From Betaproteobacteria bacterium MOLA814 (GTDB lineage Bacteria; Pseudomonadota; Gammaproteobacteria; Burkholderiales; Burkholderiaceae_C): 64,000 nucleotides of DNA. The translations under genes were made by a program, and so were the position numbers. Location: NCBI GenBank assembly GCA_000496475.1, contig AYMW01000001.1:627348-691347 (forward strand), written 5' to 3'. A model generated the notes under the pieces. The model worked only from the letters and a program-made list of their open reading frames with translations. It did not search any database and was not told the DNA's origin. The first letter of the stretch is position 1. Each line of letters starts with the position of its first letter. This document shows positions 45,693 through 54,995 of the stretch, in pieces.

Positions 45693-46931
45693 CTAAATCA
45701 CACCGGCCTTGTGCAGGGCCTCGAAACGCCCAGCTGGCAAACCCAGCCAGCGCAGATAGACCTCTTTGTTGTGCTCACCAACCGATGGTGCGGCGCCATC
45801 TACGCGGGTTGGCGTGTCGGACAATTTGATGGGCGAGCCGAAAACCTGTACGGTGCTTGATCCCATTTCTACGGGCACAAACATGTCACGCGCCTTGAGG
45901 TGTGGGTCGTTCACCACCTCGCCGATATCCTTAATGGGCGTGAGCGCGATGCTGTCACCAGCCATCGCCTCTAACTCTGCTTTGGTCCGATTGGCAAACC
46001 AACCATGGATGATGGGTTTAAGCCGTCGCTCGTACGTGGCATCGTCAAAGCGCTTGACCATGGTGTCTATCTCAGGGTCATTGATCAGTTCAGGTTGGCC
46101 AAAAATAGTGCAAGAATCCCGCCACAGTTTGTCAGAGTAGGATCCAAAGAATACATAGCCATCTTTACAGGCGTATTGGCCATATGGCCTTGCGAACGGA
46201 TGCTCACTGCCCAGTGGTTTGGCGACTATCCCATCGACAGTGAAATTGACGATGGCGTTTTCTGTCATGGTGACCGCCGAGTCCTGCTGCGAAATATCGA
46301 CCAATTGCCCCAAGCCGCTGCGCTCAGTTTCACGCAGCGCGGCAAGTATGCCAATGGCGCCATAAAAGGACGCGGCCAAGTCGCCAATAATGCTGCCCAT
46401 GCGAACTGGTGGCAAGTCTAAGTTGCCGTTCATGGACCACAACCCACCAGCGGCTTGAGCCGTGCTGTCATAGGATGGACGTTTCGAATTCGGACCTGTT
46501 TGACCGAAACCACTGATGCCACAGTAAATGAGGCGCGGGTTGACTGCCTTGAGCACCTGGTAGTCCAGACCCAACTTGGCCATGGTGCCTGGGCGAAAAT
46601 TTTCGATGACGATATCGGCTTTAGACACCATGTCAATAAAAATAGCCTTGCCATCAGGATGCTTGAGATCCAAGCTCGCTCCCAACTTATTGCGGTTGTA
46701 CTGCGCAAAGTAACCACTGCCCTTTGTGCCACCGTCCCCATCAGGTACCAGCGGTGGAAAGCTGCGAACAAAGTCTGAATCGTTGGGGTGTTCTATCTTG
46801 ATAACGGTGGCACCAAGGTCAGCCAGCATCATGGCGCAGTAGGGTCCCGCCACAACGCGTGTGACATCGATGACCGTGATACCCGCCAATGGAAGCGTCC
46901 TACCACCCTCTGGGTTGTCGTCATGGTTCAT
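45693..46931 (-). CDS. CaiB/BaiF-family (class III) CoA-transferase
   Basis: Enzyme of 412 aa that moves CoA between carboxylic acids, cytoplasmic. The family start PLAGITVIDVTRVVAGPYCAMMLADLGATVIKIE is clear, followed by NRNKLGASLDLKHPDGKAIF, VIENFRPGTMAKLGL and YCGISGFGQTGP. It is the last gene of a minus-strand operon with a DsbA-type isomerase and a sugar-type ABC transporter. It therefore probably activates a carboxylic acid produced in that pathway. The acid is unknown. Confidence 0.85.
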   Translation of the reverse strand: MNHDDNPEGGRTLPLAGITVIDVTRVVAGPYCAMMLADLGATVIKIEHPNDSDFVRSFPPLVPDGDGGTKGSGYFAQYNRNKLGASLDLKHPDGKAIFIDMVSKADIVIENFRPGTMAKLGLDYQVLKAVNPRLIYCGISGFGQTGPNSKRPSYDSTAQAAGGLWSMNGNLDLPPVRMGSIIGDLAASFYGAIGILAALRETERSGLGQLVDISQQDSAVTMTENAIVNFTVDGIVAKPLGSEHPFARPYGQYACKDGYVFFGSYSDKLWRDSCTIFGQPELINDPEIDTMVKRFDDATYERRLKPIIHGWFANRTKAELEAMAGDSIALTPIKDIGEVVNDPHLKARDMFVPVEMGSSTVQVFGSPIKLSDTPTRVDGAAPSVGEHNKEVYLRWLGLPAGRFEALHKAGVI

Positions 46932-46955
46932 GGCATCTCCTGTGTCAATTGTTTG

Positions 46956-47627
46956 TTACCAGCCACCAGTGGCTAACCAGTCGTCTAACATCTCAAGCCG
47001 GTCGCAACCCCAAAAGGGCTCACCGTCGGCAATCATGAAAGGCGAGCCAAATACCCCGCGGTCTATAGAAGCACTCACGTGCTCGCGCAAGTCAGTCCTA
47101 GCCTCATCGCTGTCTAAGCCAGTTTGAAGTGCCAGCGGGTCAATACCGAGTGCTGGGGCAAGGGCTGCAATCTGAGCCGAATCTGCCAAATCGTTGCCCT
47201 GCAGCCAATAGCTGTTGAAAACCGCCTTGGCAAATGCCTGTTGTTGACCAGGGTGATGGCGTTGCACCCAGTAAAACGCCCGTGCGCTTGGGCGCGGATC
47301 CATCATGGGATCGCTGACTGCGCGTTTCAGCTCCAAACCGTGGCGGCGCATATAGCGCGGCGCATCGCGCAGCACATAATCACTTTTCAAAGGGGTATCG
47401 AGCAGGGGCTTTAAACCCATGACCTTCATGACTGACACCCCAAGCAACATGCAGTGCCACTCAACACGCCGGCCATGGCGAGCCGCAATGGCGTCGATCC
47501 GAAGGCTGGCAAAGTAGCCAAAAGCCGACAAAAAGTCAAAGTAAAAATCAATCGGTGGGCGCTCAGATGTGACGTCGCTGTGCCCACCTGTAGCAGCTGC
47601 TGAATCGCTTGTAGACGGATTGCTCAT
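46956..47627 (-). CDS. DsbA-family 2-hydroxychromene-2-carboxylate isomerase-like protein
   Basis: Thioredoxin-fold protein of 223 aa of the kappa-GST/HCCA isomerase group. The N-terminal PIDFYFDFLSAFGYFASLRIDAIAARHG places a serine where DsbA has its active cysteine. SPFMIADGEPFWGCDRLEMLDDWL is the family C-terminus, including cis-Pro-like SPF. Known members isomerise 2-hydroxychromene-2-carboxylate in naphthalene breakdown with glutathione, but most have unknown substrates. The start at 47627 is 1 bp after the ATPase gene stop. Confidence 0.8.
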   Translation of the reverse strand: MSNPSTSDSAAATGGHSDVTSERPPIDFYFDFLSAFGYFASLRIDAIAARHGRRVEWHCMLLGVSVMKVMGLKPLLDTPLKSDYVLRDAPRYMRRHGLELKRAVSDPMMDPRPSARAFYWVQRHHPGQQQAFAKAVFNSYWLQGNDLADSAQIAALAPALGIDPLALQTGLDSDEARTDLREHVSASIDRGVFGSPFMIADGEPFWGCDRLEMLDDWLATGGW

Positions 47628-47628
47628 G

Positions 47629-49137
47629 TCAATGTATCGCTGCGTACATGATCTTTTCCTCGGTCGCATCAAGCGCAGAGTACTCTTCGACCACCTTGCC
47701 CATGCTTTGTACCAGTATCCGATCTGACAACGACATGATTTCAGGCAAGTAAGACGAGATGACAACCACCGCTTTGCCTTCATCGGCCAACTGGTTAATG
47801 AGTTGATGGATTTCAGCAATCGCACCCACGTCAACCCCGCGTGTAGGCTCATCAAAAATAATCAGTTCTGGCTCTTGAATAAGTGATTTGGCAATCACAA
47901 CCTTTTGTTGGTTGCCACCAGATAGCTCTATCGCCTTGACCTCTTTGCCGATGGCACGGATGTTCAAACGCTTGATCCAGTGCTCACCCGCTTTATCGGC
48001 TTCTTGACGCGACACGAACGTGCGCGCGCTGCGTATTTTGGCGAGCAGACCCAGATAAATATTGTCAGCAATCGACTTGGTTTCAAAGAAGCCTTCTAAC
48101 TTCCGATCCTCTGTGACGTACGCAATGCCGTCACGCACGGCTGACGCAGGTACGAAATAGCGAACGGGCTTGTCGTTCAATATCACCTCGCCACCGTGCA
48201 TAAAATCTCGTTTGATAATGCCCGCAACGACTTTAAAAGTTTCTGTTCGCCCAGATCCAACCAAACCAAATACGCCTGTTATTTGTCCTGCAAAAACTGA
48301 CAATGAGTTGTTTTTGACCATGGCAGCCATGCGTAAATTTTGCACTGACAGGACACGTTTTCCTTGGGGCCGAACAGTGGTTTTACGCTGGCCGTAATGG
48401 GTTTGAGACAGGTCGCGCCCCACCATGGTTTGCACAATGCGCGCTCTGTCAAAATTCGCTTTATCGTCTGTCACCACGCGCTTGCCATCACGCAATATGG
48501 TGATCCGATCGGATACCTGAAGTGCTTCTTCAATGGCATGGGAAATAAAAATAACAGACACACCTCTGGCTTTGAGGGCAATGACCAGATCGAAGAAATA
48601 CTTTTTCTCCTCAGGCGTCAAGCTGGCGGTAGGTTCATCAAAAATAATGACTGTGGCGTTGTGCAACACAGCACGCGCAATCTCGACCATTTGTTTTTTG
48701 GCAGCACCTAGCAAACTAACGACAGCGGTTGGATCCACATCAAACTGCAGCGATTGCATAAACTGCTGCGCCTCAATGTAGATGCCGCGCAAGCGGTTGA
48801 AATAACGCTCTTGTCCCAAAAATAAATTTTGTGCAACCGTCATGGTTGGGACCAAGCTGGTCTCCTGAAACACCATTGCGATGCCCAAGGCCAAAGCGTC
48901 GTTGGGTGTTTTTGGGTTGACTTCTTGGCCATTGACCAACATGGTGCCGGAGCTCAGGTTCACCACGCCCGCCATCACTTTGGTCAGCGTTGATTTGCCA
49001 GCGCCATTCTCTCCAACAATGGAGTGAATCTCTCCAGGCATCAAGGAAAAATCAATGTCTTCGATAGCTGGTACGCCTGCATAATTTTTTGTCGCACGGC
49101 GCAACTCTAAAACAGGGGTTACGGTCGTGTTGCTCAT
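47629..49137 (-). CDS. Ribose-type sugar ABC transporter ATP-binding protein (two ATPase domains)
   Basis: Protein of 502 aa with two ABC cassettes, like RbsA/MglA. First cassette: Walker A GENGAGKST and Walker B VIIFDEPTASLT, signature region degenerate (LLGAAKKQMVEIARA), as is normal here. Second cassette: degenerate Walker A GLVGSGRTE, signature LSGGNQQKVVIAKSL, Walker B LIIFDEPTRGVD. The start at 49137 (MSNTTV) overlaps the preceding stop by 4 bp. It powers import through the permeases encoded at 50228 and 53585. Confidence 0.88.
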   Translation of the reverse strand: MSNTTVTPVLELRRATKNYAGVPAIEDIDFSLMPGEIHSIVGENGAGKSTLTKVMAGVVNLSSGTMLVNGQEVNPKTPNDALALGIAMVFQETSLVPTMTVAQNLFLGQERYFNRLRGIYIEAQQFMQSLQFDVDPTAVVSLLGAAKKQMVEIARAVLHNATVIIFDEPTASLTPEEKKYFFDLVIALKARGVSVIFISHAIEEALQVSDRITILRDGKRVVTDDKANFDRARIVQTMVGRDLSQTHYGQRKTTVRPQGKRVLSVQNLRMAAMVKNNSLSVFAGQITGVFGLVGSGRTETFKVVAGIIKRDFMHGGEVILNDKPVRYFVPASAVRDGIAYVTEDRKLEGFFETKSIADNIYLGLLAKIRSARTFVSRQEADKAGEHWIKRLNIRAIGKEVKAIELSGGNQQKVVIAKSLIQEPELIIFDEPTRGVDVGAIAEIHQLINQLADEGKAVVVISSYLPEIMSLSDRILVQSMGKVVEEYSALDATEEKIMYAAIH

Positions 49138-50231
49138 GCTTGTAAACTCCGTTCTGCGTCGGCTATCGACAGACGCAATATGCTTGTGCAACCTTTGGCG
49201 AGCACGTACAGGTGACCTTGACACTCGACCGCAGCAACCACACCGTGGTTCTTTCCATCAAATCGGCTGTGCATCGAGTACACAATATCGCCGCTCGCGT
49301 TGAGGCGGATAACCAAGCCATACGAACGCGGAGGTGCCCACGGTTTAACAACGCCCATCATCTTGAGGTGAGCGCCTTGCATAGGCTCTAAGAATGTGTT
49401 GCCGGAGTTGAGTGCAGGCGCAATCCAATACTGTGGCTCAATTTCAGCCATCATCCGTTTCCTAAACGTGTGCTCGCGTAGAACAAACTCAACCAACTGG
49501 GTGCGCAATATAAAGCACGTGAGCCAATACCCACCCCCGCTTGCTGGCGATAAACGCGATGGATAACCTGGCAGGCTGTCTGTCACAGGGGTTGGCCGTT
49601 CGCCAGCGTTGATGGACATCACGCGGTGTCGCCAGCTCTCGCTGACCCAGGTTGCACCATCGGCGTTGCATACGCCAAACGCATGTGACAAACCGGTTGC
49701 CAGCGTGCGCAAGGAGCCGTCACTCAGTGTTAACTCACATACGCGTCCGGTGGCGCCCCGACTCATCAGGTCGTGTTTCCAGTTCTCAGCTGGTTGCTCA
49801 GCCGAGCCATCCGTGACCAGCAATTTTCCGCTGCTGCCCAGGCTGATGGCATTGACTGCGCTGAAGGCCACCCCATCAATTGACGTCCACTGTCTGCCGT
49901 CGTGTGGGCCACCTACGATGCGCACCTCACGCCCTGCCAACGCCACAGCAAGTCCGCCCTCCAGCAAACAGGCGAGTGCTGTCACTGGCTGCTCAAAATG
50001 ATGCAGTTCGTGCGCAATGTCTGCGTCATAGCGCAGCACACGCTGACCATCTGCCACAAACAGATTCTGGCCATCTGTTGCCAGATCTTGTGCAGACTTC
50101 AAACTTGCAAAAACAGCCGCATCTTCCAGCAAGTTGTTTGGCTTTAGCGCACCATCAAATACTGGTACTGTGATGGCCGCGTCGCCCCGCCCGAGCAGCT
50201 TGTCTTTTAACTTGTAGATTGCCTCTATCAT
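49134..50231 (-). CDS. SMP-30/gluconolactonase or strictosidine-synthase-like beta-propeller protein
   Basis: Protein of 365 aa with repeated blades (AQDLATDGQNLFVADGQRVLRYD, NAISLGSSGKLLVTDGS, GVCNADGATWVSESWRHRV, NHGVVAAVECQGHLYVLAKG). There is no signal peptide, so it is probably cytoplasmic. Such propellers include lactonases and strictosidine-synthase-like hydrolases. It lies between the ATPase and the permease-propeller fusion, with 4-bp overlaps to both. A lactonase step on the imported compound is plausible, not shown. Confidence 0.72.
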   Translation of the reverse strand: MIEAIYKLKDKLLGRGDAAITVPVFDGALKPNNLLEDAAVFASLKSAQDLATDGQNLFVADGQRVLRYDADIAHELHHFEQPVTALACLLEGGLAVALAGREVRIVGGPHDGRQWTSIDGVAFSAVNAISLGSSGKLLVTDGSAEQPAENWKHDLMSRGATGRVCELTLSDGSLRTLATGLSHAFGVCNADGATWVSESWRHRVMSINAGERPTPVTDSLPGYPSRLSPASGGGYWLTCFILRTQLVEFVLREHTFRKRMMAEIEPQYWIAPALNSGNTFLEPMQGAHLKMMGVVKPWAPPRSYGLVIRLNASGDIVYSMHSRFDGKNHGVVAAVECQGHLYVLAKGCTSILRLSIADAERSLQA

Positions 50232-52387
50232 GTTATTTTTCCCCAGCGTTTGTCGTACTGCACGTAATGTGGGTCAGCACCTTCGAGCTTGATTCGTCCG
50301 ACGCGGTTGTTCATAATGCCGCCTAAAAACAAGTAACCCCGGTGCTCACGCATAGAGGTAATCATGGGGTGGTTTTCACCGCCCATATCCCACAACGTTT
50401 CAAGCACCTCACCCTTCTCGTTGAACTTCAATACACACCCAGTGTTGATATTTGGGAACAACCATTCATCACGCGGCACGCGCTTGGCCATTCGGTTTCT
50501 AAAGCCAGGCATTTTCCAAGCCAAGTCCAAAGCTGGGCAACGCATGCCGACCAGAGACATCCAGTAATTGCCGTCTGAAGAGTTGTTGATGTTGTCTGGA
50601 AAGCCTGGCAAGTTCTCCAACACGGTTTCTGTTGTGCCTTTTTTGGAACCTTCAAACCAATAGCGCTTAACGCTGCAGCCCCATGTTTCGGCAAACAAAA
50701 AGGACTGGCCATCACTTGCAATACAGACCCCATTGGGAAACTTCAGATTGCGAATGACGGTGTTGGTTTTACCGGTGTTGGTGTCGTAGCAAATAATGCG
50801 TCCATTGCCCCTTGCTTCAAGGCCGTCTGTGGCCCATTCGTGCATTTCAAATCGAACCGTGGCTTCAGAGAAGAAAATCAGACCGCCATCGGTGATGTCC
50901 AGGTCATCGGCTAGCCGCAAGCGGCTGTCGTCGTTGATCGATGAGAAGCTCCGATTGGTTTCATCTGTTACTTTTTCAACCGTGCGATCTGGCGTGACAC
51001 GGTACAACCCCATCCCACCAATACACACATAGAGGTTGTCCTCTTTGTCGAAGGCCATACCCAAGGGTGTGCCACCTATGTGGGCAAAGACTTCCATCTC
51101 TTCATAGTCAGGTGCCAAAAATCTAATGATGTCGCCGTGACGTGAGCCAGCATACAAATGGTCATTGCGGTCCAAAATAACGTCTTCTGGCCCCTCTATT
51201 CGGCCCAAGCCTATAGCGGTCACGTTGCGCAACCTGTCGTTCTGTGCCCAAGCTGTTCCTGAGTCTGGCGCCGTTGACGGTGCTGGTGGAATGCTGTGAT
51301 AGGTTGGGCTGACGTAGACCTTGCTGACAATGCGGTGTTTGTTTTTGAGCCAGCGAATATCTATGGCCGCTGCCAACAACAAAATTGCACCCAACACCAT
51401 GCGGTTGTAGCCGCCATCCAGTGACATGCTGGTGATGCCGTTGATGATCAGCAGCACAATCAACGTTCCCACCAGCGCTTTCATGACGGACCCGTTGCCA
51501 CCGCCAAGGCTGATACCGCCGAGCACCGCCGCAGTGAGAACAGTGACCTCAAGTCCGACACCAATATCGCCGCCTGCGGTGGCCAAGCGTGACGCAAAAA
51601 ATATACCGCCTACCGCCGTTAACACGCCGCTGCTCACGTAGCACATGGCGACGGTGCGCCGTACTGCGATGCCGGTGTTGTACGCTGATCGCCGCGAGCC
51701 GCCAATGGCCGTGATGTGCCAACCGGGTCGCAAGCGTGTCAGCAATATATGACCCATCAGTGCGACGACCGCATAAACGTAAACGACCACTGGAATACCA
51801 AGCCACTCGCCGTAGCCTAAAAAGTCCCACGCGTCAGAGTCGGGTAGACCACCCGCAATGGCTGTGGCGTAGTCAGCGGTGAGCAGCTCATAGCTTGCTC
51901 GGTAAATAATCAAGGTGATGAGCGTGGTCAAAAAAGCACGCAACCTGAAATAGCCAATCAGAATGCCGTTCACAGCACCCAACGCAGCACCGAATGCCAA
52001 GGTGACAGGAATGGCCGCCGCCATGGGCCACTTCAGCACGTGCATGAGGAACAAAGCGCAAAAATTGGTCAGCGCAAACATGGACCCAACCGATAAATCA
52101 ATACCGCCCACAATCATCACCAAGGCCATGCCCAACACGATGAAGCCAATTTCGCCTGCTTGTCGCCCTGTATCGGACAACGATGCTGCGGATAAAAAGT
52201 TAGGTATAACTTGCGTCAGCGAAAAAGCGACTAGCAACAACACCACCATTGGAATTGCGGTCTCCATCCAGCGCTTGGATAATATTTCTCCTAGCGCATG
52301 ACCTGGCCAGTAGGTGTATCGCAAGCGCGTCAGCGTATCGCCCCAGCGCTCGTGGTGACCCGCATCCTTGGGAATTGTCTCGTTCAC
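50228..52387 (-). CDS. Fusion of RbsC-type ABC permease with SMP-30/strictosidine-synthase-like domain
   Basis: Protein of 719 aa. Residues about 40-350 are a ribose-type permease with about ten hydrophobic segments (VMIVGGIDLSVGSMFAL, AVNGILIGYF, AAVLGGISLGGGNGSV). A proline-rich linker at about 360-385 leads to a beta-propeller, about 395-719 (GLGRIEGPEDVILDRNDHLYAGSRHGDIIRF, GGTPLGMAFDKEDNLYVC, KFPNGVCIASDGQSFLFAETW, NNSSDGNYWMSLVGMR). If the topology is as in RbsC-type permeases, the propeller faces the cytoplasm and could process the substrate as it enters. The frame is continuous across the junction. Confidence 0.82.
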   Translation of the reverse strand: MNETIPKDAGHHERWGDTLTRLRYTYWPGHALGEILSKRWMETAIPMVVLLLVAFSLTQVIPNFLSAASLSDTGRQAGEIGFIVLGMALVMIVGGIDLSVGSMFALTNFCALFLMHVLKWPMAAAIPVTLAFGAALGAVNGILIGYFRLRAFLTTLITLIIYRASYELLTADYATAIAGGLPDSDAWDFLGYGEWLGIPVVVYVYAVVALMGHILLTRLRPGWHITAIGGSRRSAYNTGIAVRRTVAMCYVSSGVLTAVGGIFFASRLATAGGDIGVGLEVTVLTAAVLGGISLGGGNGSVMKALVGTLIVLLIINGITSMSLDGGYNRMVLGAILLLAAAIDIRWLKNKHRIVSKVYVSPTYHSIPPAPSTAPDSGTAWAQNDRLRNVTAIGLGRIEGPEDVILDRNDHLYAGSRHGDIIRFLAPDYEEMEVFAHIGGTPLGMAFDKEDNLYVCIGGMGLYRVTPDRTVEKVTDETNRSFSSINDDSRLRLADDLDITDGGLIFFSEATVRFEMHEWATDGLEARGNGRIICYDTNTGKTNTVIRNLKFPNGVCIASDGQSFLFAETWGCSVKRYWFEGSKKGTTETVLENLPGFPDNINNSSDGNYWMSLVGMRCPALDLAWKMPGFRNRMAKRVPRDEWLFPNINTGCVLKFNEKGEVLETLWDMGGENHPMITSMREHRGYLFLGGIMNNRVGRIKLEGADPHYVQYDKRWGKIT

Positions 52388-52477
52388 GGTCTATCCTTTA
52401 CATGTGCCATGCGCCAGCCAACACACGCCGCAATCATTGGCGTGCGCTGGCTGGTGATCAATGTGAGCTTGTTCGCC

Positions 52478-53503
52478 CTATGACAATTTCCAGCACGTAC
52501 CTTGAACTGATGCGTTGGATTGTGTGATTGGAATAATGGTGGTGTAAATGGATCCCTTGGCAGTACCCGTTTCACCTTGGTTTTGCAGCAACCACTTGAT
52601 AGATGACGCCATGTTGCTGGCTTGTGTTGGCACGTCGTAGCTCAGGTTGAGATCAAAGCCGCCAGACTTGACCTGGTCACAAGCGCCTTTTTGCTCACCA
52701 CCGCCTGAAGTCGCTAAAAATACCTTGCCAGTCAGGCCCGCCTCTTTGATGGCTGCGGCCGTACCAATGTCCATGCCGTCCCAAAAACCAACAATACCGC
52801 ACAGGTCTGGGTGCTGCTTGAGTACCGTTTGGGTAATACCTTTGGCTTTTGCTGCATCCCAATCAGCGGCTTGGCTGGAAACGACTTGTATGGCGGGGTT
52901 CTTTGCCAAGATGTTCTCAACACCCTTGAGCGTGTACGCACTGGCCGCAGCGGACAAGGCGCCTTGAACGATTGCAATTTTGTTAGATTTGCCTTGACAT
53001 GCCTTCACAACAGCCGTTGTTGCAAGCTCACCCACATCGACCCAGTCCACGCCAACATATAAAATGGAGTCGTAATTTGAACGCATGTTGATCTGCACGA
53101 CCTGAATACCCGCTTTTTCTGCACGCTTGAGCAGCTTGGCATAGGTTTGAACATCTGGGTTGTGCACCACCATGACGTCTGGTTTTTCGCTGATAAGCGA
53201 GGTGACCGCCTGCGCGCCAGCGCTGGTGCTCCAGTTGGGGTCGCGTGAAATCACATTCACGCCCAACGGCTCAAGCTCTTTCTTCAAGCCAGCAAACCAG
53301 CCTTGCGCCAGGTCAAAGCCCATCGCCACAGGTACAAAGGCCACTGTTTTACCAGCCAGTGTTTTTTTGTAATCCGCACGGAACGGCTCATCCAAGCCTT
53401 TGCCTTGGGCCATGGCTGTCTGTGCCAACGCCATTCCACCCAACAGCGCCATGCCAGTGAGCACGGTCTTCATTGAGGTTTTTTTTCTAATAACGGTTGT
53501 CAT
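52478..53503 (-). CDS. Sugar-type ABC transporter substrate-binding protein
   Basis: Periplasmic binding protein of 341 aa of the ribose/galactose-binding class. Start at 53503 (MTTVIRKKTSM), with GGAG upstream. Signal peptide with ALLGGMALAQTAMAQG, cleaved after AMA. Then FVPVAMGFDLAQGWFAGLKKELEPLGV, the usual first strand, and PDVMVVHNPDVQTYAKLLKRAEKAGIQVV. Two cysteines near positions 250 and 290 could form a disulfide. The ligand is not predictable; the neighbouring enzymes suggest a sugar acid, lactone or cyclic compound. Confidence 0.85.
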   Translation of the reverse strand: MTTVIRKKTSMKTVLTGMALLGGMALAQTAMAQGKGLDEPFRADYKKTLAGKTVAFVPVAMGFDLAQGWFAGLKKELEPLGVNVISRDPNWSTSAGAQAVTSLISEKPDVMVVHNPDVQTYAKLLKRAEKAGIQVVQINMRSNYDSILYVGVDWVDVGELATTAVVKACQGKSNKIAIVQGALSAAASAYTLKGVENILAKNPAIQVVSSQAADWDAAKAKGITQTVLKQHPDLCGIVGFWDGMDIGTAAAIKEAGLTGKVFLATSGGGEQKGACDQVKSGGFDLNLSYDVPTQASNMASSIKWLLQNQGETGTAKGSIYTTIIPITQSNASVQGTCWKLS

Positions 53504-53584
53504 GGTTGTCTCCAAAAAATGGTTGATATGAATGGCACGTTTACCGGCAATACTCGGCAACGGGCAAAGTCCTGTACCGCTTGG

Positions 53585-54568
53585 TCAGATGTCCCCCTGC
53601 TGTGCGGTCTCTTCATTGCGAGGATTGAGAAAAGAATCGATGAGAATGGCCGATAGCAAAATCAACCCTTTGATCAGGTTTTGAGCAGAGTACGACACAT
53701 TCATGATGGTCATCCCGTTCAACAATGTGCCAATGAGCGCTGTACCAATCACCACGTTGAACACACCGCCACGGCCACCTGACAAACCGATACCACCCAG
53801 AACCACCACAAGGATGACGTCGTAAATCATGGTGGAGTTGTAAATGCGCGTGGGCATGCTGTTGATAGAAGCTGCCATGACCATGCCAGCGAACGCACCG
53901 ATCAGGGCCGCAATGACGTACTGCAGCACGATCAATGGGCGCGTCGGGATACCCGTGGTTCTAGCGCCCGCTGGGTTGTCACCAATGGCGTATACGAAAT
54001 TACCCAGCCGTGTCTGTTTAAGAAACAATGACACGAACACCGCGACCCCTACAAACATGATGACTGGCATGGGCACGCCCCCTAGGGTGCCGCGCCCCAA
54101 CCAGGCGATTGGATCTAGGGCAGTGCTCCACTGCACCACATCAAGCTGGAAAAAAGCAACCTGACCCAGCCCCGCCAAAAACAAACCTGTGGCCAGCGTT
54201 GTGAACAGCGATGGCACTTCCGCGAAGGCGATCAGCCAGCCATTGACCAAGCCGAAAATCAAAGCGATACCAATGGCAGCGGCAAATGCCACCGGCAATG
54301 GGTAGCCGTTTTGCACCATTTGAAGCAGCAGTCCTGCTGGCACAGCAAGCACTGCAACCATTGAAATATCGATACCCCGACCGATCACGATGATGGCCAT
54401 TGCAAGGCCCAAGATGCCCAAAATAGCCACGTTTTGCAACAGGCCCAACAGGTTGCCTGTTGTGAAGAATCCTGCCAGGAAAAGTGAGAATCCGGCGAAC
54501 ATGATTAAGAAAATACTTAACACTATGCCCTGTTGGCTCATGTTTTTTACTTTGAATATGTCGTTCAT
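53585..54568 (-). CDS. RbsC-type ABC transporter permease
   Basis: Inner-membrane permease of 327 aa, first gene of the operon, with about ten hydrophobic helices and the IVIGRGIDISMVAVLAVPAGLL, LVNGWLIAF and VLGGIGLSGGRGGVFNVVIGTALIGTL blocks of ribose-type permeases. It should pair with the permease half of the fusion protein at 50228. The C-terminus is short (NPRNEETAQQGDI), so only one of the two permeases carries a propeller. Confidence 0.86.
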   Translation of the reverse strand: MNDIFKVKNMSQQGIVLSIFLIMFAGFSLFLAGFFTTGNLLGLLQNVAILGILGLAMAIIVIGRGIDISMVAVLAVPAGLLLQMVQNGYPLPVAFAAAIGIALIFGLVNGWLIAFAEVPSLFTTLATGLFLAGLGQVAFFQLDVVQWSTALDPIAWLGRGTLGGVPMPVIMFVGVAVFVSLFLKQTRLGNFVYAIGDNPAGARTTGIPTRPLIVLQYVIAALIGAFAGMVMAASINSMPTRIYNSTMIYDVILVVVLGGIGLSGGRGGVFNVVIGTALIGTLLNGMTIMNVSYSAQNLIKGLILLSAILIDSFLNPRNEETAQQGDI

Positions 54569-54995
54569 ACCGCCAATTCCAATTGTGTAGTCAAGTCTTC
54601 TGTACAGCGAAACATGTGGTCTGACACAGCCGCCTACAACGGCATATCGGACTCAACGGCCAAGTTCGTGCAACTTTGTATAAGAATTTTTTCATTGCTG
54701 GACGTTGGCTCAAAGTCATGCTAATGCCGCATACGACAAGCGAACTGTCTCTAGGGTTACATTCTGAAATATGCGTTCCCTAGTGTGCAAACGTGACCAA
54801 TAGGTGCCATGGTGCGGTGGGTTGTTGGCCTGTTGATCTGTGAACGCTACCCACAACGCGTTGTCAGTGAAGGCACACACTGCAGCATATGTTTGTTGCC
54901 ACCACTGCGTGTCAACGCTTGGGTTGCAGCGCTTGGCAATACTCGCTATAAGTGCTCAGACCAATAACCTTTAAACACCACACGCAAGCCTTGAC
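54569..54995. other. Divergent intergenic region between transporter operon and SAF dehydrogenase operon
   Basis: 427 bp that should contain two divergent promoters. No convincing gene or long palindrome was recognised. No regulator gene lies in either operon, so control is probably by a regulator encoded elsewhere. Confidence 0.4.
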
